This document shows, in pieces, positions 34,667 to 43,634 of a stretch of 64,000 nt of DNA (position 1 is the stretch's first letter; the number at the start of each line of letters is the position of its first letter). Under the pieces are notes generated by a model that saw nothing but the letters and a program-made list of their open reading frames with translations, was not told where the DNA came from and did not search any database. Source of the DNA: an uncultured Flavobacterium sp. GTDB lineage: Bacteria > Bacteroidota > Bacteroidia > Flavobacteriales > Flavobacteriaceae. The stretch is taken from positions 1 through 64,000 of the forward strand of contig NZ_CAMLDD010000007.1 of NCBI RefSeq assembly GCF_946478785.1, in the 5' to 3' direction. The position numbers and the translations under genes were made by a program.

Positions 34667-35674
34667 TTACCACTTGATAATTGCACTTGCCCAGGTAAAT
34701 CCACTTCCAAAGGCTGCTAAAACAACTGTATCGCCAGACTTAATCTTCCCTTGTTCCCAGGCTTCTGTCAAAGCGATCGGAATCGAGGCTGCAGTTGTAT
34801 TTCCGTACTTCTGAATATTATTATGCACTTTATCATCCGATAACTTGAATTTGTTCTGAATGAATTGTGAGATTCTCAAATTAGCCTGATGCGGAATCAG
34901 CATATCAATATCGGAAACCTGTAAACCATTCGCTTCCAAACCTTCATTAATTACCTCAGCAAAACGAACGACTGCATTTTTAAATACAAATTGCCCATTC
35001 ATATAGGGATAATAACTTTCGTCATTCGGATCATTATCTGCAATAATATCTGTTACCCAACGTGCTCCCATTCCTGGAGCCTGCAAAGCCAATTCCTCCG
35101 CATGCTGACCTTCTGAATGCAGATGAGTAGATAAAATTCCTTTTGATAAATCTTCTTCACGGCTTAAAACTGCCGCTCCAGCCCCATCTCCAAAAATTAC
35201 CGAAACCCCTCGTCCGCGAGTTGTCATGTCTAATCCGGTAGAATGTACTTCTGAACCAATTACCAAAATATTTTTATACATTCCGGTCTTAATATACTGA
35301 TCGGCAACAGAAATTGCATAAACAAAACCTGAACATTGATTTCTGACATCTAATGCACCAACAGTTCGTAAACCTAAATCACGTTGTACTAAAACTCCCG
35401 GTCCAGGAAAATAATAATCCGGGCTCAATGTTGCAAAGACTACAAAATCAATATCTTCCTTAGCAACACCAGAACGCTCGATTGCTATTTTAGCCGCTTT
35501 TACTCCCATTGAAGTTGTGGTGTCTTCCCCACGGATAATATGTCTTCGTTCCTGAATTCCGGTTCGCTCCTGAATCCATTCGTCATTGGTATCAATAATC
35601 TTTGACAAATCATCATTTGTTACCACATTTGAAGGAACATAATATCCTAAGCCCGCTATTTTTGAATGATACAT
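34667..35674 (-). CDS. fabH: 3-oxoacyl-ACP synthase III (KAS III)
   Basis: This 335-residue thiolase-fold condensing enzyme has the Cys-His-Asn triad: Cys114 in NQCSG, His in HQANLR (about residue 259) and Asn in YGNTTAAS (about 291). KAS III starts fatty acid synthesis by joining an acyl-CoA to malonyl-ACP; in Flavobacterium, branched primers are used. The gene is isolated rather than beside plsX or fabD. Bacteroidota carry more than one FabH-like paralogue, so this may be a second copy with a special product. Confidence 0.88.
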   Translation of the reverse strand: MYHSKIAGLGYYVPSNVVTNDDLSKIIDTNDEWIQERTGIQERRHIIRGEDTTTSMGVKAAKIAIERSGVAKEDIDFVVFATLSPDYYFPGPGVLVQRDLGLRTVGALDVRNQCSGFVYAISVADQYIKTGMYKNILVIGSEVHSTGLDMTTRGRGVSVIFGDGAGAAVLSREEDLSKGILSTHLHSEGQHAEELALQAPGMGARWVTDIIADNDPNDESYYPYMNGQFVFKNAVVRFAEVINEGLEANGLQVSDIDMLIPHQANLRISQFIQNKFKLSDDKVHNNIQKYGNTTAASIPIALTEAWEQGKIKSGDTVVLAAFGSGFTWASAIIKW

Positions 35675-35932
35675 ATTCTTTTTTTTATTTGTTAAAAACT
35701 GGACTGCAAATCTAAGTATACTTTAAAATATTACTATCCAAATTACTATTTTTTTCGCAATTAACAATTTAAATTTTCTTCTAAAGTAACTGTTTAATTA
35801 TTTCTACTTCTTTAAAACTTTAATTTGTTTAATAAATCCAAAAAAGAATACATTTACTCTAGAAATGTAACAAGATTGCAATACTTTAGACTAATCAAAT
35901 ATTCCCATTTTTAAATAACAAAAATTAAAATT

Positions 35933-38344
35933 ATGAAATTAAAGATTAGCCTGCTGCTATTTTTAAACATTGGTTTTATTGCTTTTGCACAAGAAAACCT
36001 AACATACCAAAAACCATCCAAATCAATTTTAGATCTGGCCGATTATCAAAGAGGCCCTACAGTATCAATGGATACTAAAAAAGAGTATTTGCTTTTATCT
36101 TATAGAAGCACATATAAAACTTTAGACGATTTAAATCAGGAGGAACTTCGTTTGGGAGGGTTAAGAATTAATCCAATCACAAATATTTCGAGTACCGTTA
36201 CGTACATCAATAATTTTAAAATTCGAAAAATTAATGGAAAAGACGAAATACAGGTTTCAGGCTTGCCTCAAAATCCTAAAATAAGTAATGTGCTTTGGTC
36301 GCCAAACGACAAGAAAATCTCATTTTCGCACACCACAAATTCAGGAGTTGAACTTTGGGTACTGGATGTTGCCAGTGCCAAAGCTAACAAACTCACTGAC
36401 GCAATTGTCAATGCCAATCTTGGAAATCCTTTTAGCTGGTTTTTAGATAACGAAACTATTTTGGTAAAAATGCTTCCAAAAAACAGACAACCTTTGCTTG
36501 ACTCTAAAAAAGACCTTCCAACTGGCCCCATTATTTCAAATACATCAGGAGAAAAGTCTCAAAACAGAACTTATCCTGATATGCTGAAAAACAAAAATGA
36601 CGAAGCTAATTTTGAAAACATCATTACCTCAGAACTATACAAAGTTAGCCTTAACGGAACCGCTACATTATTTAAAGAAGCAGCAATGTATGCCGGAGAA
36701 AGGATTTCACCTGATGGAAATTACGTCATGCTGACTACCATTCAGAAACCTTTTTCGTATGTTGTTCCGTTAAACAGATTTCCATCTAAAACAGTGATCT
36801 ATGATAAAGATGGTGCCGAAATAAAAGTGGTAAATGAAGTTCCGCTTAACGAAGTTATACCAAAAGGTTTCATGGCTGTCAGAAAAGGAAAAAGAGAAAT
36901 GGCATGGCGAAATGACAAACCGGCTACGTTATCTTATGTAGTAGCTTTAGATGAAGGTGATCCTGCCAACAAAGTAGATTTTAGAGATGAAATTTTTCTT
37001 TGGGAAGCACCATTTGCAAATAATGCAACTACCTTAATGAAAATTCCTCAGCGATTTAATACAATTACCTGGGGTAACGACAATGCAGCAATCGTTTCTG
37101 ACGAATGGTATGATACACGAAATATCAAAACATACTTCATAAATCCTTCTAATCCGAATCAACAGCCAAAAATAATTTCAGACAGGAACTCTCAGGATAT
37201 TTATGCTGATCCAGGTGTTTTTGAAACCAGAAAGAATGCTTATAATAAATATGTATTGGCGATTGAAAATAACAACGCTTACAGAATTGGGGAGGGCTTT
37301 ACTAAAGAAGGACAATTTCCTTTTATTGATGAGTTTAATTTAAACACACTTCAGACTAAGCGTCTTTATACATCAACTTATAAAGACAAGAAAGAAGATA
37401 TCCTGGAGATTGAAGATTTTAAAAATGGAAAAGTTTTAGTTCAGATTCAGTCAAAAAATGACTATCCAAATTATTATTTCAGAAACATTAAAAAGCAAAA
37501 TAGCCTGACTCCGATTACAACTTTTAAAAATCCGTTTGAAAGTATTAAAAATGTCAGCAAAGAAGTAATTAAGTACAAACGAAAAGATGGTGTAGAATTA
37601 TCCGGAACTTTATATTTACCTGCGGGATATGATAAAAACAAAAAAGAAAAGCTGCCGTTATTGATCTGGGCTTATCCGGCAGAATATAAAGACAGAAACA
37701 GTGCTGGGCAATCTAGTCAAAATCCAAATGAGTTTACGTTTCCTTACTATGGCTCATTTGTGTATTGGGCAACTAAAGGATATGCTGTTTTGGATGACGC
37801 TGCCTTCCCTATTATTGGTGAAGGAACAACAGAACCAAATGACAACTTTATTGAGCAATTAGTTGATAATGCTGAAGCAGCAATAAATGCAGTTGATGCT
37901 TTAGGCTATATCAATCGTAAAAAAGTAGCCGTTGGAGGACATTCTTACGGTGCTTTTATGACAGCCAATTTGCTGACCCATTCCAATCTTTTTGCTTGCG
38001 GAATTGCAAGAAGTGGAGCCTACAACAGAACACTGACCCCTTTTGGTTTTCAGACTGAACAACGCAATTATTGGGAAACGCCATCAGTATACAACACAAT
38101 GTCACCATTTATGAATGCAGATAAGATGAAAACACCTATATTATTAGTTCATGGAGAAGCTGACAATAATCCCGGAACTTTTACTCTGCAAACTGAACGC
38201 TATTTTCAGGCCTTGAAAGGGCTGGGTGCTCCGGCAAGGATGGTAATTTTACCAAAGGAATCTCATGGTTATGCTGCCAAAGAGAATATTTTGCATTTGC
38301 TTTGGGAACAGGATCAATTCCTAGAAAAGTATTTAAAAAATTAA
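35933..38344 (+). CDS. S9 prolyl-oligopeptidase family, glutamyl endopeptidase-like
   Basis: This 803-residue exported peptidase has a signal peptide (1-19), a beta-propeller region (about 40-540) and an alpha/beta hydrolase domain (about 550-803). The catalytic triad is Ser671 in GGHSYGAF, Asp744 in HGEADNNPG and His778 in ESHGY. The HGEADNNPGT and ESHGYAA segments recall plant chloroplast glutamyl endopeptidase (S9D), so it probably cleaves after Glu in short peptides in the periplasm. It is a stand-alone gene. Confidence 0.88.
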   Translation: MKLKISLLLFLNIGFIAFAQENLTYQKPSKSILDLADYQRGPTVSMDTKKEYLLLSYRSTYKTLDDLNQEELRLGGLRINPITNISSTVTYINNFKIRKINGKDEIQVSGLPQNPKISNVLWSPNDKKISFSHTTNSGVELWVLDVASAKANKLTDAIVNANLGNPFSWFLDNETILVKMLPKNRQPLLDSKKDLPTGPIISNTSGEKSQNRTYPDMLKNKNDEANFENIITSELYKVSLNGTATLFKEAAMYAGERISPDGNYVMLTTIQKPFSYVVPLNRFPSKTVIYDKDGAEIKVVNEVPLNEVIPKGFMAVRKGKREMAWRNDKPATLSYVVALDEGDPANKVDFRDEIFLWEAPFANNATTLMKIPQRFNTITWGNDNAAIVSDEWYDTRNIKTYFINPSNPNQQPKIISDRNSQDIYADPGVFETRKNAYNKYVLAIENNNAYRIGEGFTKEGQFPFIDEFNLNTLQTKRLYTSTYKDKKEDILEIEDFKNGKVLVQIQSKNDYPNYYFRNIKKQNSLTPITTFKNPFESIKNVSKEVIKYKRKDGVELSGTLYLPAGYDKNKKEKLPLLIWAYPAEYKDRNSAGQSSQNPNEFTFPYYGSFVYWATKGYAVLDDAAFPIIGEGTTEPNDNFIEQLVDNAEAAINAVDALGYINRKKVAVGGHSYGAFMTANLLTHSNLFACGIARSGAYNRTLTPFGFQTEQRNYWETPSVYNTMSPFMNADKMKTPILLVHGEADNNPGTFTLQTERYFQALKGLGAPARMVILPKESHGYAAKENILHLLWEQDQFLEKYLKN

Positions 38345-38372
38345 TACTTTTTCGACTTATTTAGTCATAAAA

Positions 38373-38403
38373 AAACCCCTAAAAAATAAAAATTTAGGGG
38401 TTT
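38373..38403. terminator. bidirectional terminator
   Basis: Eleven-bp stem AAACCCCTAAA / TTTAGGGGTTT between convergent S9 and M61 peptidase genes. Confidence 0.85.
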
Positions 38404-38421
38404 CGTTTATAACTTATTTTG

Positions 38422-40275
38422 TTAACCTTTCAACCAGGCATTTCTAAGTTTATCTTTTGAAGCATCAGTTGCTTTAAAAGTTTCGCTTTCTTCGTATGGT
38501 AATTTTACAGTACCTTTTATGGTTTCATCTTTACCACCACGCTTTATCTGAACAGTAATTGCGTCATTTTCTTTCCAGTTTTCACTCTCTCCAATCAGGT
38601 CATAAATATTATCTAATGAATACGGTTTCGTATTTATAGACAAAATAACATCTCCTGGCTTAAGGTTTAAATTTGTAAAAAACGGATTTAATTCAACATC
38701 AGGACGAACACTGATTTCTTTTGTTTTTGGATCTATTCCGATGTACGGAACCTGACCTTTTAAGAAAACGGAACCGGCTTTTTTCTCAGATGCTTTTGTC
38801 ACGCCTACTTTTGCCAAGTATTGATCGTAAGGAATTGGAGTTGTTCCGGCTACATAAGTCTTTAAAAATTCTCCAACCTCAGGATATGTTAATTGCGTGA
38901 TTTTATCAAAAAGTTCATTATCATTAAAAGGTTTTTCAACTCCATATTCTTCAGATAATTTATGCATCAAATCAAGAATTCCACGTTCACCGTTACTTTT
39001 TTCTCTAATGATTATATCAATACACATACCTATTAAAGCTCCTTTTTGATATACATTCAAATATTGGTCTTTATACGGCTGTTCCAAAACATTTTTACTC
39101 ATTACGGTAAACGACATCGTATCATTCAAGCCTTTTGCCTGCTCGATTTTATCAGCAATACGCGTATAAAATTCAGCTTCATCAATTAAACCCTGATTAA
39201 TCTGGAAAAGATTGGCAAAATATTCTGTCACACCTTCATACATCCATAAATGTTCAGACATTTTTGGGGCGTTATAATCAAAATACTGAATTTCTTTTGA
39301 GTGAATCGTTAAAGGTGTTACGATATGGAAGAATTCGTGCGAAACTACATCTTTCATAGATTCAACCAATTTATCTTTTGGCATTGATTCCGGCAAAACA
39401 ACTGTAGTAGCCGTTGGATGCTCTAAAGCTCCAAAACCGTGCGCATCATCTTTTGCCATGCTTGACAAATACAATAAAACAGTATACTTTTTAGTAGCAT
39501 TTACTTTTCCTAAAAAGTTTTTTTGAGCTGTCATCATTGTTTTCATTTCCGGCGTAATACTTTCTGCAGTAAATTTTCCAGTTGGCGAATAAACAGCAAT
39601 CAAAATATCCATTCCGTTAACGTTGAATGTTGTATAATCAGGTTTTGAATACATAATTGGATTTTCAACCAGAACAGCATAACGAGGTGTTGTAAAAACA
39701 TCACTCGTTTTGCTTGCATCTTCATCTGTCATTGAGGTTGCTCCCCAAAGTGTTTCAGGATGTGTAATAGTAACTTTATAAGGGACATCTAATTTATCCT
39801 GAAAATATCCCACAAACCCATGTGTATTAACCATAAAGTTGATTCCTGCATTGATGTTTGTTCCAGCTGGCGAAAATACATCATCATTACCGAAACCAGT
39901 TCCTTTTTCAGTGTCAAAAGTATCTCCTACTAAATAGGTTATCGTTTTTAATTTTTTTGCATCCGAAATTGACCAGGAATTATCGTCGATTCTTTTTACT
40001 GTTAAGGCATTTCCTTTTACATCAAAAGCTTTAAAATCATCAGAATATTTTCCGTAATTATCTGTAGAATAAGTCCCCGGAACTGTTTTAGGTATACTAT
40101 AAACTACTTCATCCGTTTTTATATCAGGTGCCGTAACTGTTACCCAAACTTTATCATCTTTTACATCAGTTAGGTTTATGCTGACCTCTACATTGTTTTT
40201 CGTAACACCTGACATTCCTGTTTTACAGCTCCAAAGTGTAACTGCAAGAGCTAATGTGCAAATTATTTTTTTCAT
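38422..40275 (-). CDS. M61-family glycyl aminopeptidase lipoprotein
   Basis: This 617-residue zinc peptidase has lipobox LWSC (Cys17). An N-terminal beta domain precedes the thermolysin-like catalytic domain with HEFFH (His313, Glu314, His317) and the third zinc ligand in EGVTEYF (347-353). A C-terminal PDZ domain follows (about 500-600, LKPGDVILSINTKPYS). M61 enzymes remove N-terminal Gly, Ala or Ser. It is anchored by lipid and so probably acts in the periplasm. Confidence 0.9.
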   Translation of the reverse strand: MKKIICTLALAVTLWSCKTGMSGVTKNNVEVSINLTDVKDDKVWVTVTAPDIKTDEVVYSIPKTVPGTYSTDNYGKYSDDFKAFDVKGNALTVKRIDDNSWSISDAKKLKTITYLVGDTFDTEKGTGFGNDDVFSPAGTNINAGINFMVNTHGFVGYFQDKLDVPYKVTITHPETLWGATSMTDEDASKTSDVFTTPRYAVLVENPIMYSKPDYTTFNVNGMDILIAVYSPTGKFTAESITPEMKTMMTAQKNFLGKVNATKKYTVLLYLSSMAKDDAHGFGALEHPTATTVVLPESMPKDKLVESMKDVVSHEFFHIVTPLTIHSKEIQYFDYNAPKMSEHLWMYEGVTEYFANLFQINQGLIDEAEFYTRIADKIEQAKGLNDTMSFTVMSKNVLEQPYKDQYLNVYQKGALIGMCIDIIIREKSNGERGILDLMHKLSEEYGVEKPFNDNELFDKITQLTYPEVGEFLKTYVAGTTPIPYDQYLAKVGVTKASEKKAGSVFLKGQVPYIGIDPKTKEISVRPDVELNPFFTNLNLKPGDVILSINTKPYSLDNIYDLIGESENWKENDAITVQIKRGGKDETIKGTVKLPYEESETFKATDASKDKLRNAWLKG

Positions 40276-40343
40276 TTATTAAAGTTTAATTTTTATATAA
40301 GTCTTACAAAATGCAAAACTGTTACAGTAAAGATATAAATAAA

Positions 40344-40368
40344 AAAACTCCTGCAATTCAGGAGTTTT
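40344..40368 (-). terminator. terminator after DUF2805 gene
   Basis: Ten-bp stem AAAACTCCTG with complement and 5-base loop, T-run on the minus strand; it overlaps the promoter side of nothing else. Confidence 0.8.
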
Positions 40369-40371
40369 CAA

Positions 40372-40650
40372 TTAATCTAATTTATTTTTTATATAGTATT
40401 TTCCGTCCAAATCTTCATCAAAATCGTCTATTTTAACTGGTTTGGGTTTGGGTTTGTTTGCTATTGCCTTCTTTTTCCACATCTCAAATTTCTCAAGAGG
40501 CATTTTCTTTTTCATTATTTCCAGCACTTCTTTTTCTGACAACCCAAATTCTTTTTTTATAATTTCAAATGGATTTCTTTCTTCTAATGCCAACGAAACA
40601 AGTTTTTCAGTTTGTTCCCAATTCAACTCTTTACGGTTACTCTTTTTCAT
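40372..40650 (-). CDS. DUF2805 / TIGR03643 small protein
   Basis: This 92-residue cytoplasmic protein fits DUF2805. It has a helix-turn-helix-like middle (LALEERNPFEIIKKEFGLSEKEVLEIMKKKM) and a basic Lys/Pro-rich stretch (ANKPKPKPVKIDDFDED). ATG 40650 is preferred to the GTG one codon earlier. The function is unknown; the HTH-like pattern hints at nucleic-acid binding (inference). Upstream, 40651-40945 is AT-rich with no gene seen. Confidence 0.8.
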   Translation of the reverse strand: MKKSNRKELNWEQTEKLVSLALEERNPFEIIKKEFGLSEKEVLEIMKKKMPLEKFEMWKKKAIANKPKPKPVKIDDFDEDLDGKYYIKNKLD

Positions 40651-40945
40651 CACGTGAAAATTAATTCAAAATAGAGGTTAATGATTAATAGATTGATTTT
40701 CAATTTAAGTATCAATATTAATAAAAAAAATAATTAGTTGATTAGATTGGGTATAATTTTTTTATTGATTTGAGCATTTTTTTACGGTATGTGAATTTTC
40801 AGTGATAAATTTGTAAATCTTTCAATTTATCATTTATTCTCAGTCCATAAATATATTCTAAACATATTCAGAACTAATTTGATTAAGCTAATTATTGTAA
40901 TACAAATTCAATTGCACAAAACAGTATTTTATTTGGGCTACTAAA

Positions 40946-41302
40946 TTAAAAGGTATATTGGTATGCCCATAAAATAAACAAAAGCTGTACTGGCATACGA
41001 AGCAATAAAATCCATTTTGGCAAACCAAAACTTGCTTTTTTGTTTTGATACATGAAAAGATTTGCCGGAAAAACAGCAATTAGCAAAGCTATAATTCCCC
41101 ATGCAGCAAAATGGCTCAAAAAAGGAAACATCAAGAGAAAGCCTAAAATAATTTCGGCAGCACCACTTAAAATATTCACTAATTTTGGGTTAGAAAAATA
41201 AGGAGGAATAATTCTAATATACATTCCCGGAGATCTGAAATGATTAATTCCTGCAATAATATAAAGAGAGGCCATTAAATACAAATGCCAGGGTAGATCC
41301 AT
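40946..41302 (-). CDS. DoxX-family membrane protein
   Basis: This 118-residue protein has four membrane helices. HFRSPGMYIRIIPPYF and a GAAEIILGFLLMFP helix are typical of the DoxX/MauE-like family. The role is unclear; relatives serve in thiosulfate oxidation or redox membrane complexes, but this short isolated version cannot be assigned. No operon partner is close. Confidence 0.75.
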   Translation of the reverse strand: MDLPWHLYLMASLYIIAGINHFRSPGMYIRIIPPYFSNPKLVNILSGAAEIILGFLLMFPFLSHFAAWGIIALLIAVFPANLFMYQNKKASFGLPKWILLLRMPVQLLFILWAYQYTF

Positions 41303-41377
41303 GATAGTCAGGTTTTAGAACGAATTTAATTTTTTTAAGACATTTTTTTCAAAGCATTTTTTTTACAAATAAACAAA

Positions 41378-42274
41378 TCAGTTATTTCTTCTGAAATTGA
41401 TATTCATAATGATGATAGCTAAAATAATCAGCACTATTCCGATCCATTGTAAAAAAACCACCTTTTCATTTAATAAAACAAAAGCCATCATTACAGAAAC
41501 GGGCAGCTCAAGTGCCGAAACAATGCTTCCTAATCCAATTCCCGTTAACGGAAAACCCGCATTCATAAGCATGGGAGGAATTATGGTACCGAAAAGAGAA
41601 AGCACAATACCCCATTTCAGGAAAATTGAAAAGTTGAAAGGTGTGTTTTGTGTAGCCAAAGCAAACGAAAAAACAACAACAGCACCACCCAAAAGCATGT
41701 ATAAACTTCGTTGTGCCGAAGAAATTTCGACAGCAACACGATTTGCGGTAAACATAGTGGTTGTAAATGATGCCGCAGCAAGAACACCCCAGCCAATACC
41801 TCTCCAGTCTAATGTAATATCGTTGTTAAGAATATTTGTTGCCAAAACAGTTCCGACAAGAACGATAACAACGGCTATTATCTTTTGGAGTGACGGGAAC
41901 TTCTTTTCTAAAACCATTTCAAGCAAAACACCCATCCAGACAGTCTGCATCAGCAAAACAATACCAATAGAGACCGGAATATACTTAACAGCCAAATAAT
42001 AAAATAAACTGGTCATACCCAGCGAAGTTCCTGCCAGCATTAAATTAAAAATATTTTTCGTAGTTGCTTTTACTACATTCGCTTTATGTTTTGCTTTTTG
42101 AAAAGCATTAATCAACAAAATACCTGAAATTCCTAATATAAATTGAGCTGTAGTAACTTCGGCAGTAGTGAAACCTTCGTCATAAGCCATTTTTACAAAA
42201 GTAGCCAGCATACCATAACTTGTAGCACCTAAAGCAACCAGAAAAACCCCTTTCAGGACATTTTTTTGTGACAT
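41378..42274 (-). CDS. EamA-family (DMT) transporter
   Basis: This 298-residue inner-membrane protein has ten helices forming two EamA repeats (about 9-145 and 155-290). GATSYGMLATFVKMAY and ASLEL-like SIVSALELPVSVMMAFVLLNE are the expected end-of-repeat segments. It is a drug/metabolite exporter of unknown substrate. ATG 42274 follows the usual MSQK-type start; the frame upstream to 42331 lacks family likeness. It is a single gene with no clear terminator. Confidence 0.85.
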   Translation of the reverse strand: MSQKNVLKGVFLVALGATSYGMLATFVKMAYDEGFTTAEVTTAQFILGISGILLINAFQKAKHKANVVKATTKNIFNLMLAGTSLGMTSLFYYLAVKYIPVSIGIVLLMQTVWMGVLLEMVLEKKFPSLQKIIAVVIVLVGTVLATNILNNDITLDWRGIGWGVLAAASFTTTMFTANRVAVEISSAQRSLYMLLGGAVVVFSFALATQNTPFNFSIFLKWGIVLSLFGTIIPPMLMNAGFPLTGIGLGSIVSALELPVSVMMAFVLLNEKVVFLQWIGIVLIILAIIIMNINFRRNN

Positions 42275-42452
42275 TTTATTTATTTTAAAAAAATTGAGCC
42301 TGCAAAGATAGTACTTAGTTTTTAGTTGCATGTTAAAATTGGAAAAGGCAAAATTTAACTTAGAAAACTTTAATATTTATTTCTGAAAAATCAAACCCTC
42401 AATCTGCTTCATTTAAAAAATTTCTTTATTTTGCACCCAAATCTAGAAACCA

Positions 42453-43172
42453 ATGAAAAAATCAATTATTGCATTTATTGCAATTGCCTTATTAACTGTC
42501 TCATGTGAGAAAAAAGAATCAACTGACAGTTTACATCTTACAGGAAACATAAAAGGACTAAAAGAGGGGACTTTGTATATCCAGAAATACAATGATACTG
42601 CTTTGGTTGCTGTAGACAGTATCAAAATCGATGGCAATTCAGCTTTCGAAAGCACCATCAAATTAGAATCACCAGAAATGCTTTATTTGTTCCTCGATCG
42701 TGGCGTAACCAATTCATTAGATAATAATATTATGTTTTTTGCTGAACCAGGAAACATAAATATCGACACCAATCTGGATAATTTTATTTATGGAGCCAAA
42801 GTAACCGGTTCAAAAAACCATGAATTATATGAAGATTATCAAAAAGTAAACTCTCGTTTTAAGGATGAGAGCCTTTCCTTAATTGAAGCAAAATTCAAGG
42901 CCTTAAAAAGACAGGATCAAAAAGCGATTGACAGTATAATGGCGAAAGGTGATTCGAATATCAAGCGTAAATATTTATATGCAACCAATTTTGCAATAAA
43001 CAACAAAGATCACGAGATAGCTCCTTATATCGCCTTAGCAGAAATTTATGACATCAATATCAAATTTCTGGATACGATACAAAAATCTATGACTCCTAAA
43101 GTAGCAAAATCGTTTTACGGTAAAAAGCTTACCAAATATGTAAACGATATTAAAAAAGAAGAAAAGAAATAA
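42453..43172 (+). CDS. DUF4369-domain lipoprotein
   Basis: This 239-residue lipoprotein (lipobox TVSC, Cys18) has a DUF4369 domain (about 27-120, LHLTGNIKGLKEGTLYIQKY, then EPGNINIDTNLDNF) and a helical tail. In Bacteroidota, DUF4369 is often the N-terminal part of thioredoxin-fold AhpC/TSA proteins; here the thioredoxin domain is absent. So this is a stand-alone version or a C-terminally shortened one. No frame continuation is seen beyond the stop, and a strong terminator follows 8 bp later. Confidence 0.8.
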   Translation: MKKSIIAFIAIALLTVSCEKKESTDSLHLTGNIKGLKEGTLYIQKYNDTALVAVDSIKIDGNSAFESTIKLESPEMLYLFLDRGVTNSLDNNIMFFAEPGNINIDTNLDNFIYGAKVTGSKNHELYEDYQKVNSRFKDESLSLIEAKFKALKRQDQKAIDSIMAKGDSNIKRKYLYATNFAINNKDHEIAPYIALAEIYDINIKFLDTIQKSMTPKVAKSFYGKKLTKYVNDIKKEEKK

Positions 43173-43179
43173 GTTGAAT

Positions 43180-43220
43180 AAACAAAAAGGCCTGAAAAAA
43201 TTTTTCAGGCCTTTTTGTTT
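43180..43220 (+). terminator. strong terminator after DUF4369 gene
   Basis: Twenty-base arms nearly touching (43180-43199, 43201-43220) form a long perfect hairpin ending in a T-run. Confidence 0.9.
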
Positions 43221-43288
43221 TATTATCTATTGTTGAAAGTGTTTTTTTTTAAATTGCACCCATTTTTTAAAGATCAAAAAAGCCATAA

Positions 43289-43316
43289 AAAAAGCCTCTC
43301 AATTGAGAGGCTTTTT
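43289..43316 (-). terminator. terminator after tRNA-Gln
   Basis: A 28-base perfect palindrome (AAAAAGCCTCTCAA and complement) lies 4 bases after the 3' end of the tRNA, with T-runs. Confidence 0.8.
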
Positions 43317-43319
43317 ATG

Positions 43320-43390
43320 TTGGTCTACTAGGACTCGAACCTAGAAAGACTGCACCAAAAACAGTTGTGTTACCATTACACCATAGACCA
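43320..43390 (-). tRNA. tRNA-Gln (UUG)
   Basis: On the minus strand the acceptor pair TGGTCTA/TAGACCA, a D arm with AATGGT, an anticodon stem ACTGT/GCAGT with loop TTTTGGT (anticodon TTG) and a T arm with GGTTCGAGTCC fold as a standard tRNA of about 71 bases. CCA is not encoded. A consensus promoter and a hairpin terminator flank it. Confidence 0.95.
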
Positions 43391-43410
43391 GCAGTGCGGT
43401 TAAGCGAGTG

Positions 43411-43441
43411 CAAATTTAAAGCTTTTTTTAGTTTGCGCAAA
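43411..43441 (-). promoter_or_regulatory. tRNA-Gln promoter
   Basis: On the minus strand TTTG (43441-43438), 19 bases, then TAAATTTG (43418-43411), 20 bases ahead of the tRNA 5' end. Confidence 0.75.
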
Positions 43442-43634
43442 CTTTTTGACAAAAAAATTTGATTTTTTTTCATTTTTTTTCTTGACAATTTGCAAGATTA
43501 ATGCAAGTATTTCAAAAACAATATATTACTATAGCCAAATAGTTTTGTGGATTTTTTTGTTAATGCTCGTTTCTTTACACAAAAAAACATTTTCTTTGTA
43601 ATATAGAAAACATATAAAATTTTAACATCAGAAT

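Noticed and set aside
40651..40945. Possible small gene in the 295-bp gap
   Set aside because: AT-rich with frequent stops in all frames, no ribosome-binding context and no dyad.
43180..43220. Long perfect palindrome as replication or recombination site
   Set aside because: Position directly after a stop and T-run on the correct side fit a simple strong terminator.
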